Assembly: GCF_000002875.2 (NCBI RefSeq)
Contig: NC_009415.2
Span: forward strand, 72,001 to 136,000
Direction: 5' to 3'
Source: Leishmania infantum JPCM5
Taxonomy: Eukaryota > Euglenozoa > Kinetoplastea > Trypanosomatida > Trypanosomatidae
Length of the DNA stretch: 64,000 nucleotides
The notes beneath the pieces were generated by a model. It searched no databases and was not told the origin of the DNA. It saw only the letters and a program-made list of their open reading frames with translations. The position numbers and the translations under genes are program-made. Below, piece after piece: positions 1 to 9,693 of this stretch (positions are counted from its first letter, which is position 1; each line of letters opens with the position of its first letter).

Positions 1-189
1 CACCGTGCCACAACGCTCCGCACATCCAAAACTGAAGACGACTGCATCGAGGCCGGCAATGGCGGCACACGTTTCCGCCTTGAGGCAGGTCTTGTAGTGC
101 TGCACGGTGGAGCACCACAGAAAACGACCTGACTGACGCAGCACCACTATCAGAGACCAATCGTGGAATGGCTCCAGGAGGGGGAGCAT
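1..189 (-). CDS. possible partial protein-coding gene running off the left edge
   Basis: An ATG (complement of 187-189) opens a minus-strand frame that stays open for 63 codons to the window edge. The same frame is open upstream to a TAA near position 290. The peptide is mixed hydrophobic and polar, with a cysteine-rich stretch (FLWCSTVQHYKTCLK) and a hydrophobic patch (AGLDAVVFSFG), and does not look like low-complexity shadow translation. I recognise no family. It lies in the same orientation as the other genes, downstream of the J-domain relic. It could equally be a chance open frame in GC-rich DNA or the start of another decayed gene. Confidence 0.33.
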   Translation of the reverse strand, partial: MLPLLEPFHDWSLIVVLRQSGRFLWCSTVQHYKTCLKAETCAAIAGLDAVVFSFGCAERCGTV

Positions 190-1020
190 ACGAGCTGTGC
201 CGCCGTCGGTGCACGTAGACCTTTGTGACGTGTCGTGGCGGGCGTGAGAGGAGCATAGAAGGTGGGTGGAGCGGAGATTTTAGAGCCGTCGCTGGTTCGC
301 GGAGATCAAGCCCGCCTCCCAGTTGGGCGTGAACGAGTGTCGCGGAGGCGGGACCCGACTGCTTCACCCCGCGTGTACGACTGTAAAGATGTCCTTTGTG
401 TATGCCCGCACCATCTTTGCGACACGCTTGCGCCACGAACGAGCAGTGCCATGTCAGAGATCTGTCGGAAGGCACGCTGCGGTTGTGCATCGTAGTCTTT
501 CTGCAGTCCAAGCAAGTGAATGCCGCGCCATATCGCCATCCTCCCGCTCCTCCCGTTGCGGCGCCCACCATCCGCACGCGCAGAGAGGAAGGACAAAACG
601 CTGGCGAGCCCGCACATCAGCAACAAGAGTGAGCGGGGTCAAAAACGCATAGCAGCGGCACGGCGCCATACATAGCTCTTCACACACCAAAAAAGAAACG
701 CGCCTCAGCTTTCATCGTCGCCATCGTCGTCATCATCTCCATTGTCAAGACCCACGGCAGGGCGAGTAGCAGACACGCTAAGGGGCCTCAGTCGCCTGTT
801 AGACGGCACACTATCACAGGAAGGCGCAGCGCATCCCTCCACCGCGGCAAGCTCTCGATCTCGTGAACGCTCATTCCACTCCGTGAGGTATCCAGCCGTT
901 TGCACTTCCGTAAAGTTCGGCGGTATCTACAGCCGCATCGGACGGAGCTGATCATGTCTTCGTGCCTTCTCCAGCTGCCCATGGGACGGCTCATAGCTGC
1001 CTTGTATCCTCGTTACGCGC
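190..1020. other. intergenic stretch without a supported gene
   Basis: Open frames on both strands here are short, overlapping and arginine- or serine-rich, as in non-coding GC-rich trypanosomatid DNA. A short GAT/GAC-type repeat (complement of catcgtcgccatcgtcgtca) sits near 713-735. I see nothing else specific. Confidence 0.5.
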
Positions 1021-1516
1021 CTACCGCGCCAAAAACTTGAACAGCAGATAGAGTGCGCTCCCGTACACGAGGCAGTTCCACAAGATGCCCTTCAGCCTGT
1101 GCAGCCGCATGGCCCACTCCGCATGCGCCACCTCCTCTCGCGTGAACCCGGCCGATCTCGGGTCGTAGTAGTTGGCGCTGTAGCGGCGATAAAAGTTCCG
1201 CGTGGATTCGTTGACGTAGCGCTGGCCGGAACCTTAGTCCCACGTGCCGGTGTACGCACCTCTGCAGCCCCCGCCGCTGTTGTGCGGGTGTGACCACCAT
1301 CCAAGCCAGTCGCGTGCAGGTTGGAGCACCGCAGAAAAGGGGAGGAGCGCATTGCAGATCACGTCTCCATGCTTGTTTGCGAGTGTGTGCCGAGTGGGCG
1401 CGCTTGAGCAGCATCAGCTTGTAGCTGTGCTCATCGGCAGAGGTGTCGTGTAGGAGGAGAAGCAGCTGAGCGAGGTGGTGCGAAGGAGGGATGGCGCCTT
1501 TTCGTGCCCAACGCAT
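1021..1516 (-). pseudogene. decayed J-domain (DnaJ-like) gene with C-terminal membrane anchor
   Basis: Pieces of one protein appear in successive frames. From an ATG at 1516 the first frame gives HHLAQLL, TSADE and LKRAH, which match helices I-II of a J domain; the HPD that should follow reads HSA. A second frame continues with NKHGD and FSAVLQ, like J-domain helix III, then a tryptophan-rich stretch (DWLGWWSH), and reaches an in-frame TAA at 1234-1236. Past that stop the same frame stays open for 70 codons with YYDPRSAGF, TREEVAHAEWAMRLHRLK and a hydrophobic C-terminal segment (GILWNCLVYGSALYLLF) before TAG at 1021-1023. At least one frameshift, one stop and loss of HPD argue for a pseudogene. 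Assembly error could explain the frameshift and stop but not the missing HPD. Family assignment is by motif reading only. Confidence 0.5.
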
Positions 1517-1820
1517 CACGGTCACCACACAGACTTCAGTCGGGCCAGAGCACAAGGCAGTCCATGAGTGGACGGGATGCCACGAGTCGGGAAGGCAACC
1601 TTGGTTCTCTGCTGCCTATGCGCAAGCACGCGCCCGGCTGAGAAGAGCGGCTCACTGGACGCGCACCGGCTGCCTCAGAGACGCACCCGAGCCCGTGCCG
1701 TAGCGCGCCATGTGTGCCGCCACACAAAAGCATGCGCATGAAGCGGGGACAGGGTCGGTCGAGGGCACGTCTTTCTGTTTTGGGCACAGGTCGAGTTTTA
1801 CGCCTTCGCGACACACACGC

Positions 1821-1854
<34 letters not shown>

Positions 1855-2570
1855 CGGCTAACCCACATAGACGCACACGCGCAGACAGCGAGGCACGGCG
1901 CGAGCGGTGCCCTTCTTACCCGTCAGCGGAGAGACGCCAGACCAGAGACAAGCGAGAGCATGGCGATGCAGCGGGCGAGCGAGGCGGAGCGGGATGCAAA
2001 GCGCGCCGAAGGACGACCTCACTTGTGCGTGGGCGCGTGTGCGCGCGGAGGGATGGCGCCCTCCGAGCAGCGGCCGCGGGGCGAGACGCCAGGCAAGGAC
2101 AGAGGAAAGAGAACCTCGGAAGAAAGAGAAGGCACCACGCCCCGCTTCGGGGCGAGCCGGTAGGAGAGGGAGGGGGCAGAGCGTCAGCGTGCGATGACGG
2201 AAGTCGCCTCCCGCTCGCTCAGCATCGCTCGCTCTCTAGCGCCTTGGAGCGGCGACAGCACACCTCCCCCCTTCAAACCACACACCCCTAGAGTTGCGCA
2301 TAGCTGCCGCAACCGTGTTCGAACGTCTATGCGGAGAGGCCAAGCATGAGCTGCACGATGGCGGCGAGCGCGCGTATTCGTCGGTGGTAGGGACCCGCAG
2401 CCACGCGCACGCGCGTTACGCAGGCAGGCCCGCACGTAGCACATGGCGAAGATGCAGAGAGGGGGTTGGTGAAGGAAAGCCAGCAAAGAGAGGGCCTGCA
2501 ACGCGGTACTCTTCGAGGTGGCCCGTCTGAGTGATTTCACTACCGCCATTCGACTCCCTGCCAGACTAGT
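1517..2570. other. intergenic stretch, 3' side of the oxygenase gene
   Basis: It contains the longest CA-dinucleotide tract of the window (1811-1854) and otherwise short overlapping shadow frames. It should carry the 3' UTR of the 2571-3548 gene and, toward 1517, any 5' region of the J-domain relic. No further gene is supported. Confidence 0.5.
1811..1854. repeat. (CA)n microsatellite
   Basis: About 44 bases of CA units with two early CG interruptions. Read on the minus strand it is a GT tract. It lies between genes. Confidence 0.9.
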
Positions 2571-3548
2571 TCACGCTGCACGGAGGTCTTCGCGGTACTC
2601 TTTGAGTACCTTCAGAAAGGCGCGCAGCCTCTCATGCTTGAGCAGCTGCTGCAGATGCGCGTGGTGCTCGCGGAGGCTGATCCCAAGCGCTACTGAGTCT
2701 GCGCCGAAGCAGGCTGCGAGGGACTCCTCGTATTCGGCTTCGTACACGGCACGGGAAAGGGTTCGCTGAACGGCGCTGCGGCGCAGAAAGGGGATGGCGC
2801 CTTCGTCGAGGTGCTGCACTTTCAGGAAGAGATCGTCGTCGCTGTTGGTGAGGGCCCCGTCAAACCAAATCGTGAAGCAGTATCGTGTCTTGCGCATGTG
2901 GCTGAGGATGGGCCGCACTCGGTGTAGCATCATGTCTGATTGGAACAGCACAACGGTGCAGAACTTCGGTGGCACGGTGATGCAGGGGCCGAGGAACGGC
3001 ATCATCTGCAGCTCCCCACCGATTTCCGGGGCCCAGTCCTCGGTGAGGTAGACCGCCATCGTGAGGCGGCGCTTGTTGGGCTTGCCGGGGTTGTCGTAAT
3101 GCCACGGAAATGCGCCGCCTTCATTCGCCTGCAGTTTCAGCGTGACAGAGCGCGAGGCGAGGTCAGCCGTGTCGCACGGCTGCAGATCCTCGCAGCAGTT
3201 TAACCGGTCCCGCAGCACCTCCACCAGCTCCCCGAGCTGTCCCTCAAAGAAGGCATTGAAAAGTGGGAGTTGGTGTCGTACCGCTGCGTTGTGCAGGTCG
3301 CATTCGTAGATGTGCGGCTTTGTGAGTTTCACCGACCCATCTGCTGTGAGGAACTCGACTTGGTTCGGGGTCTTGCCGCCGTCGATGCCGTCGAAGCAGT
3401 ATTGCACTTCGTGCAGGAGCTCCTTCGCCACCGACGCCGGGAACGGCTGCTCATCGAGGACGAGGTACCCATCCAGGTCCAGCTGCTCGCAGCGCTCTCG
3501 CGTCAACAGCCGCTTGAGGGTGTCAGCAAGGTTGAACTTCAATTCCAT
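2571..3548 (-). CDS. EGLN/prolyl-hydroxylase-like 2-oxoglutarate and Fe(II) oxygenase
   Basis: A 325-residue soluble protein with the full double-stranded beta-helix signature of Fe(II)/2OG dioxygenases. HYD (H150, D152) and H209 supply the HxD...H iron triad, and R222 in TRYCFTIWFDG is the expected 2OG-carboxylate arginine. The order WHYDNP, YLTEDW, GGEL, FQSDMMLHRV, RYCFTIWF follows the EGLN/PHD prolyl hydroxylase layout more than that of AlkB or collagen hydroxylases. EGLN family members hydroxylate protein prolines and can sense oxygen; the substrate here is unknown. There is no obvious signal peptide or membrane segment, so it is probably cytosolic or nuclear. The C-terminal 90 residues are helical and charged, outside the usual fold. 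The start is the first ATG of the frame. It is the last clearly intact gene at the downstream end of the cluster. Confidence 0.85.
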   Translation of the reverse strand: MELKFNLADTLKRLLTRERCEQLDLDGYLVLDEQPFPASVAKELLHEVQYCFDGIDGGKTPNQVEFLTADGSVKLTKPHIYECDLHNAAVRHQLPLFNAFFEGQLGELVEVLRDRLNCCEDLQPCDTADLASRSVTLKLQANEGGAFPWHYDNPGKPNKRRLTMAVYLTEDWAPEIGGELQMMPFLGPCITVPPKFCTVVLFQSDMMLHRVRPILSHMRKTRYCFTIWFDGALTNSDDDLFLKVQHLDEGAIPFLRRSAVQRTLSRAVYEAEYEESLAACFGADSVALGISLREHHAHLQQLLKHERLRAFLKVLKEYREDLRAA

Positions 3549-4145
3549 AGCGATGCAGCGACGAGCGGGGCAGAGAAAATAGGGAGCAGCCGCATGAGTT
3601 GGTGTGTCAACGGAGCAGCGCAGCCACAGATGAGGCCAACAGCGGCGCAGTGCACTGTGTCACGGCTGAGCAACAATGCGTTTTGTGTGCACGTGCCACC
3701 GGCAGAAAGAACACAGGATAAGGAGGCAAGGGAAGAGGGAGGGAAGCAGTGAGCGAGCATGAGGTCGGCGTTTTTTGGATTTCGGAGAGTCGAATGCAGT
3801 CTGCCACGCTCCACAGCCCCCACCCCTCTGCAGCGTTCGCTGTCAACGAAACCGCACCCCATCACATATGCGCGGCACGAGAGAGCACCGTGGCGCTCCG
3901 CTCCTCGATGGTGGGCATGGCTGTGGCGGTGAGCACTTTGCGTGTGCTGCAGCAAATAGACACGGCGAAGGAATGCGCGACCCGCTCGTCGAGGATGAAG
4001 CCGTGCGTGAGCGATAGCCAGGGCCAAAGTCAGCGTTCTGGTGTGCCTGGGGCAGGCGACCGCGACACTAATCCGATCCAGTCTCACAGGGAGTCAAACT
4101 GCACACTGCAGAGCACACAACTCTCACCTCCACCGCCGCCCCTCT
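3549..4145. other. intergenic stretch
   Basis: Holds the 3' UTR of the Erv-like gene and the 5' region of the oxygenase gene. On the minus strand a pyrimidine-rich tract (CCCTATTTTCTCTGCCCC) lies within about 35 bases of the oxygenase ATG. I see no small gene. Confidence 0.5.
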
Positions 4146-5171
4146 TTAGGACGCAATGGGCGCCCCACCCGCGGCGTTCTTGAGTGCTTCGGCGTTGCGG
4201 CGGTTGCGGGCGGACACCTCTCTCAGTCGCCGCTCGCGTGCCAGCCACTCCATCCCCGCCTCCACCATCTCCGCCACGGTGTAGACGCCGCCCACTACGG
4301 CGCACAAATTCACCACAAAATGGCTCAAGGTGTCGTACTGCACGGCACAATCCATCGAAAAAGGTGACAGCTTGTAGGAGAAGTACAGCCCAGGTGCCCT
4401 GCCTTGGCCGTTGTACCGCAGCATGGAGTGGAACGCGGTGTACTGGTAGCCAACGCGGCTGTCCTTGCCGGCGAGGTCCACCGTGGTTGGGATGAGCTGA
4501 AGGAAGAACTGAAAAAAATACGGCTCCTGCAGGCCGTGGGCGCTCTTGAAGCCAGACATCGGCTCCAGCGTTTGATGGCGGACCTGCGGAACGCCCCAGT
4601 CGCCGTACGCATTGCCACCCGAGAAGTGGTGGATCTGAAAGTCGGGCCGGTACTTTCTGCTGTCCTCCACCCTGTAGTCTTTCAAGATGATATTGAAGGA
4701 AGAGGGCTTGGCGGCGATGGGGGCAGTGCCTGTGACGAGGCAGCCGTGCTCCGTCCCGGAAAGCACTTCGCCGGAAATGTAGGCCGCGGACGAATTCGAG
4801 ACGTAGGAGCCATATGGAATGTGATAGAGCGATATGTGCGTGTCTCGCTCTGCCTGCTCGTCGTGCGCAAACACAGAGACTGTCTCCGTGGCGATGCGGT
4901 GGCACGGCATGTAGGGCAGGCTGATGGAGAAGTGCAGCCTGTCCACCTTGCGTTGCATGTCGGCGTCGAGAATGTTCTTGAAGGCGGACGGGGTGATGTG
5001 GCAGTTTTGGTGCCCGCTCACGTAGCCGTAGCACTCACCTATGAAGAGAATCACCAAGACTGTCATCGTTGCAATGCTGACGGCGGCCCCGTACGGGGTG
5101 GCAGGCGTCAGGTGGTTCTCGCTGTCCTGTACCACACGAAAGAGGTCGCATTTGTGGAGGAGACGCATCAT
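4146..5171 (-). CDS. Erv41/Erv46 (ERGIC)-type COPII vesicle cargo receptor
   Basis: A 341-residue protein with the family's two-membrane-span plan. A short cytosolic N-terminus (LLHKCDLFRVVQDSENH) precedes transmembrane segment 1 at about 28-50. A large lumenal beta-rich domain follows. Transmembrane segment 2 at about 284-305 carries the conserved LCAVVGGVYTVAEM, close to the family's LCAIIGGVFT. Erv41 and Erv46 cycle between ER and Golgi and retrieve or sort cargo. The length fits Erv41/ERGIC2 better than the longer Erv46. The cytosolic tail ends GGAPIAS and has no dilysine signal, so retrieval could depend on a partner subunit. The start is the first of two adjacent ATGs. A polypyrimidine-AG splice signal lies about 30 bases upstream. 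Erv41 versus Erv46 cannot be decided by eye. Confidence 0.85.
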   Translation of the reverse strand: MMRLLHKCDLFRVVQDSENHLTPATPYGAAVSIATMTVLVILFIGECYGYVSGHQNCHITPSAFKNILDADMQRKVDRLHFSISLPYMPCHRIATETVSVFAHDEQAERDTHISLYHIPYGSYVSNSSAAYISGEVLSGTEHGCLVTGTAPIAAKPSSFNIILKDYRVEDSRKYRPDFQIHHFSGGNAYGDWGVPQVRHQTLEPMSGFKSAHGLQEPYFFQFFLQLIPTTVDLAGKDSRVGYQYTAFHSMLRYNGQGRAPGLYFSYKLSPFSMDCAVQYDTLSHFVVNLCAVVGGVYTVAEMVEAGMEWLARERRLREVSARNRRNAEALKNAAGGAPIAS

Positions 5172-5200
5172 TCGTGTATGGCGGTGGGACCGTAGAAAGG

Positions 5201-5225
5201 CTGACGTGCGAGGGGGGAAGGGACG
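5201..5225 (-). promoter_or_regulatory. predicted trans-splice acceptor for the Erv-like gene
   Basis: On the minus strand a C/T-rich tract (5210-5225, CTTCCCCCCTC core) is followed by the first AG (complement of 5201-5202), about 30 bases before the ATG at 5171. This is the usual spacing for spliced-leader addition in trypanosomatids. Confidence 0.55.
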
Positions 5226-5975
5226 GGGTGCTGAGTGAGGCCGTCAGGTACAGGCGGTGAACGCGGCTGCCAGGCAAACACGGCGGCGCCAGCCGGCGTT
5301 GATGTCTGCGGCAGCAGCTCAGGTGGAGGGAGAGAGGGAGGGAGGGTGAAACGTGCCTGAGATTGTGGAATGAACAAGAGGCGAGATGGCCGAGGGCGCC
5401 TATCATCAGGAAATGAGGGCATCAAAGAGGACGTCTGCGCTGCAAGAAAAAAGAAAAAGAAGCGCAGTGAGTGAGTGGCCGGCATTACTGGGATAGACAT
5501 GCCGCTGTCCCACTGCCTCCTCACGGCGACGCAGTTCGGCATTCTTCTCTGGGATCCTCTGTTCGCTCACCCACCCTGTCCTCTTCACACGGTTCGATCG
5601 ACACGATTCACCGCACAGCAACAGATGCAGAATGACAGGGGCATTTCTCAACAGGAGGCAGAAGGCCTGCAAGAAAGAAGGCAAGCAAAGCCAAAGGGCT
5701 AGGGTGACGTGAGGGGCTGGCTAAGATTGCTGCACAGTCCCTCCTCCTATGCGCTCAAACACATCATGGCCTTGCGCTGTGGTCATGCGAGTGCACACGG
5801 AGGGGCATCTGGTGCGTGTCGCCGCCGCCCTCTTTCTTATCCTAAGCGCCGGGCAGCATATTTGTCACGCTTCTCCAAACTTCTCAATGAACATCAAAAC
5901 TGGGAATAAGAGCAAGGAGGCACAAAAAATGAAGGAAGAGGAAGCAATGGCTGCCCAAGGAGGGTATGCGCAGCG

Positions 5976-5999
5976 ACACACACACACACACACACACAC
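5976..5999. repeat. (AC)12 microsatellite
   Basis: 24 bases of perfect AC units, flanked by CACGCAG. It lies about 150 bases downstream of the kinesin stop codon. Confidence 0.9.
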
Positions 6000-6144
6000 G
6001 CACGCAGAAACATCTGCTCTATGCACAAAGGCTTCTAGACACCAAAACAGCGGGCACCGCATCTCCCACTCTTCTCTCGCTACGCTCTCAAGAGGAGAGT
6101 CACATGAAGACGCGCAGCGGTTGCTCGCTGCTCTCCTTCTGTTT

Positions 6145-9000
6145 TTACTCCGACAAGACTCGCAGAGGGGCCTCGTCCCCGACCGATGCCGTCGAGGCAC
6201 CGGATGACAGCTGCTCTTGCAGAATACTCGGCGAGGAAGGGTACAAGAGGGCCGGCAGGACGGCGGGCCGATTCTGGACTTCACCGTCACACGGAGAGCC
6301 TCCGTAAAACTGCTCATCTTTTCCCGCCTTGTCCAGCGCCTGCCGCAGCCTTTCGTTCTCGCTCCGCAACGCCGCAATGATGGTGTCTTTCTCCATAAGC
6401 ACCTCCTCCAGCTGCTGACCAAGGTCTAGCCTCAGCTGTGCAATGATCTGGAGCGTGAGACGCTGCTCCAGCGCCGCTACATCCACGGAGGTGAGCGAGG
6501 AGGGGTGGCGGGTGGCGCCTTTCACATGTGGCAAGACCACCTCCGCGAGCGCCCTCGATTTCGAATCCGTACCACTCACATTCGCTAGGAGGAGGTCAGA
6601 TGACTCGCAGATAGAGCGCGCGGCACGCGGCAGCGGCAAGCGTTCCTTCCGTGTTCGCTGCCTCGTCCGACGCTGTGAAAGCGACTCCACTATGTAGGGC
6701 ACTAAGCAAGACATTTTCTGCCGCTTCGCAGAGGTGGACGACCCCGTCGAGTTACGCCCCACCTGGTGCGGGCGTGCCCTCTGTGTTTTTCGCATGCGCG
6801 GTCTTGGCGACTCGGTCGCCGTGTCGCTGGTGAAGCTCTCAGTAGTATCACTGATGCCGATTTCGTTCTGCGGTTCGTGCGCCTTCTTGTAGGCGTGTCG
6901 CCGCCTTCGCGCGCGGCGCCGCCTCCGCGGGGACCCTGCGTCATCTGTGTGCTTGCTGTTGAAGCTGCACTCCGTCACAGCTGGGGCCGAGGTGGGCTCG
7001 TTCGCGGCGGCAGCTGCTCTTGAGCGACTGCGAGCGGCCGGCAGGTAGAGCCGTGGCGCGTTGCGCGCTTTGCTCGGCCCCACAGAGGGGACGCTCAGCC
7101 CTTTGACGCGGAAGGCGTACCGCAGCGTGTTGTTGGTGTGCTCGTGGTTCACGGAGCTCGGCGACACCGCTGCGATCATGACCGTCTTGCTGTTGCCGGT
7201 AAAGCTGGCGCGCAGCACCTCCGTCAGGCGGGAGCCGCGAAACGGAACGTGCTTCTTCTTCTCATCCAAGGCACGAATGCACTCCTTGAGCGCCAGTAGG
7301 GACTTGTTGATCTCGGCACCCTCGAGTCGCGTTAGGCGGTCATGTGCGGCTGTGTCGGCGGCCCGCTCGCTTCCGGCCAGGTCGACAAAGTTGACGGTGC
7401 CGGTGAAGTCGGGGTTCTCACCGTCTGTGATGCGGAGGGACAGCACCGCGTGGGAGCGGCTGGAGTGCTCGTTCGCGGTGGTCGTACCGGTGCGGCGCTG
7501 CTCCATGCCGGACCGCACGAGCTGCCACAGCTCCTCGACCGTTGCGACGGTGCGCCAGGAGACGCCACAGATGTTCACGCGGCGGTTGGCATCCTCGCGG
7601 AGGACGATAGGGTGTCGGTGGTTGAGCAGGTCGTAAAGCGAGTTGCAGTAGATTTCGAAGAAGGAGACGCAGAGCTGCTGCCCCGGACGCAGTCGTTCAA
7701 AGAGGTCCCCCGCAGCCTGCAGGTACAAGCCCTTTTCCGTGTCCGTTCCTATCATGGTGTACGTCTTGCCGCTGCCTGTCTGCCCGTAGGCGAAGCAGGA
7801 GGCACTGCCACCGGAAAGGCTGACCGTGAGAAGGTCCTTTACGGATTGGGCGTAGACTTCCTCGTTCGTGGCCTCTGCCCCGAAGGCGCTGTCAAAGACG
7901 TAGTCGCTGCTCTCCTCGTAGCTGGTCAAGTCTACACGCTGCTTCGTGACGGCGATGCGCACGTGCGCCTTGTCCACCTGCACACAGTCCACACCGGGCT
8001 CACCAGGTGCTAAAGGGCGCTTGCGCACAACAACCGTTATGCGGCCGTCTCTGCCTTTACAGCGACTATTTGCCACTGATGATACCCTCGCGGCGGACGC
8101 CGCACTCGGGGATCGTTCCCTCCTCTCGGCGGTGATCCGGTCTGCTCGCTTGAGAGGCAAGGGGCTGGCAGACGGAGCGCTGACCGGGGCATTCGCTGTC
8201 GTTCTCGGGGCCGGCGAGGGGTGCTCAGGGGGTGACGAGGCGACGTCCTCCTCTCCTTCGATGCGCGGCGCTGCGAGGAGCGGCACCTTATCCTCAAGAG
8301 ACGTGTGGGTTTCCGACGCTGGCGCCGGGATGGAGGGGCTGGAGGGTGATCTGCGGCGCGCGGCTCCACCGGGCGCTCTGGCGCCCGACACGCTTGGAAG
8401 GATCTGGGCGGTTGAAGTTTGCTTGAGCGGGCTCGCGGACGTCCTGCGGTGGCGACATATTGGTGGCAACTCTGACAGCCTCGTGAGCTCGCTGTTGGTG
8501 CTGTTGTGCAGCGCGATAGATGGCGTGACAGAATGGCCACGCTCATAACGCAGAACGGCGCGCGAGACTCCAGGGGCCGACGCTTGGCGCGGCTCGTCAC
8601 GATGATGGAGGGTGACTGCCGCAAGAGGTGTGCCCGCCACCACGCCACCACCACCACCACCCATGCCAGCAAACTGGAGAGAGAGAGAGTTGAGCTCGCG
8701 GTTGAGAGTCGAAACGGACGGGATCGCAGAGCTGTTCGGAAAATGCCGGCGCGCTGCAGTCGAGTCTTTGCGCGATCGGCTCCCGGCGGCATCGGCGCAA
8801 GTGCTGAGTGGAAACGGCACCTGAGCAAGGATGTGTGGTGCGCCTTTGTCATTCAGAGCCGCAAGTCGTGGCAGGGGGGGCAACGCGGAATGAGCGCGAT
8901 TTTCCGCGCCGTGAAAAAAGCGACGCAGCTGATGGGCCCCTGCCTCAACTTTTGAGGCCCATGAACCCCCCTCTCTGTCGGCGTCCTTCGGCGTATGCAT
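6145..9000 (-). CDS. kinesin-13 family microtubule motor with long N-terminal extension
   Basis: A 951-residue protein with an internal motor domain at about 317-633, the placement typical of kinesin-13 (microtubule depolymerases of spindle and flagellum). The P-loop GQTGSGKT is at 406-413, switch I NEHSSRSH at 510-517 and switch II DLAGSE at 540-545. Loop 2 reads KQRVDLTSY, matching the class-specific KVDLTKY finger with R in place of K. The family uses this finger to bend protofilament ends. The first 310 residues are Ser/Pro/Ala-rich and probably disordered. After the motor come basic Ser/Arg-rich stretches and a coiled coil near the C-terminus (LEEVLMEKDTIIAALRSENE region). The start is the first ATG, about 30 bases below a T10-AG splice signal. 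Family certainty is high; the specific paralogue is unknown. Confidence 0.93.
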   Translation of the reverse strand: MHTPKDADREGGSWASKVEAGAHQLRRFFHGAENRAHSALPPLPRLAALNDKGAPHILAQVPFPLSTCADAAGSRSRKDSTAARRHFPNSSAIPSVSTLNRELNSLSLQFAGMGGGGGGVVAGTPLAAVTLHHRDEPRQASAPGVSRAVLRYERGHSVTPSIALHNSTNSELTRLSELPPICRHRRTSASPLKQTSTAQILPSVSGARAPGGAARRRSPSSPSIPAPASETHTSLEDKVPLLAAPRIEGEEDVASSPPEHPSPAPRTTANAPVSAPSASPLPLKRADRITAERRERSPSAASAARVSSVANSRCKGRDGRITVVVRKRPLAPGEPGVDCVQVDKAHVRIAVTKQRVDLTSYEESSDYVFDSAFGAEATNEEVYAQSVKDLLTVSLSGGSASCFAYGQTGSGKTYTMIGTDTEKGLYLQAAGDLFERLRPGQQLCVSFFEIYCNSLYDLLNHRHPIVLREDANRRVNICGVSWRTVATVEELWQLVRSGMEQRRTGTTTANEHSSRSHAVLSLRITDGENPDFTGTVNFVDLAGSERAADTAAHDRLTRLEGAEINKSLLALKECIRALDEKKKHVPFRGSRLTEVLRASFTGNSKTVMIAAVSPSSVNHEHTNNTLRYAFRVKGLSVPSVGPSKARNAPRLYLPAARSRSRAAAAANEPTSAPAVTECSFNSKHTDDAGSPRRRRRARRRRHAYKKAHEPQNEIGISDTTESFTSDTATESPRPRMRKTQRARPHQVGRNSTGSSTSAKRQKMSCLVPYIVESLSQRRTRQRTRKERLPLPRAARSICESSDLLLANVSGTDSKSRALAEVVLPHVKGATRHPSSLTSVDVAALEQRLTLQIIAQLRLDLGQQLEEVLMEKDTIIAALRSENERLRQALDKAGKDEQFYGGSPCDGEVQNRPAVLPALLYPSSPSILQEQLSSGASTASVGDEAPLRVLSE

Positions 9001-9693
9001 CTGTAGATCACTGCGCCTGCTGTGTATCTAAAAAAAAAAGAAGCATGAAGTGGCCCGATCGCAGACCGACAGAGCTCCGCGACGGCGCGATGTGTTGACG
9101 AAAGGGGGGGAGGTGGGAAACAGAGGGGCAATGAACCCGTGGAGAGAGAAAAAAGAGAGGATACCGTCTGCGGCTGAGTCATCTGCATCATATGGACCGA
9201 GTCGAAAACTCGCGCTGTTTACCCAAGGAGGCGAGCCACCTCCTGCCCTGTCCTGCCCTGCCCCTTCAGGGCCCAGACACCGGGAAGAACGCTTCCCCGC
9301 ATCGGGACGAGGAGTGGTGCAGCGGGGTGCAACAGTCCACGCGACACCCCATCGACTGGAGCACGCTTCTCAGTCGCGAAGTACTCTACGAGAGGCCCTG
9401 CAAGAACGAAGCGATAAAAAAGTGTGCATAGAGAGGCAATGATACAGACGGCGCCGCTCGCCTTCCACGGGCCCTCCCTCTCTCTGTTCGCCCCCCCCCC
9501 CTCCAGGAGAGCGGAAGACGGGCACCGCCAGCGTGCCCGTAGAGGGGCCAGGGCGAAGGGCGGAGCGAGAAGGCAGTGCAGGCGCAGGGAGACGTAAGAG
9601 CACTAAACGAGACGAAACATCACGTCAGCAAAGCACGCCGTTTGCGCGCCGCCCGCGTACCTCCTGCCACCGGATCCTTCCTTCCTTATCCCG
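9001..9693. other. intergenic stretch
   Basis: Carries the kinesin splice signal at its left end and a C-rich run near 9490-9500. No gene seen. Confidence 0.5.
9028..9043 (-). promoter_or_regulatory. predicted trans-splice acceptor for the kinesin gene
   Basis: The minus strand reads CTTC plus ten T and then AG (complement of 9028-9029), about 27 bases before the ATG at 9000. This is the clearest polypyrimidine-AG signal in the window. Confidence 0.65.

Larger units (their letters stand above)
5172..6144. other. intergenic stretch with CA repeat
   Basis: Contains a pyrimidine-rich 5' region for the Erv-like gene (minus strand, 5210-5225) and a CA tract at 5976-5999 in the presumed kinesin 3' UTR. 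No supported gene. Confidence 0.5.

Noticed and set aside
1710..2291. 193-codon plus-strand frame containing Thr-His repeats
   Set aside because: The repeats come from the CA microsatellite; no domain, wrong strand, and no conserved feature.
4404..5195. 263-codon plus-strand frame
   Set aside because: Antisense shadow of the Erv-like gene, which has clear family motifs and membrane spans.
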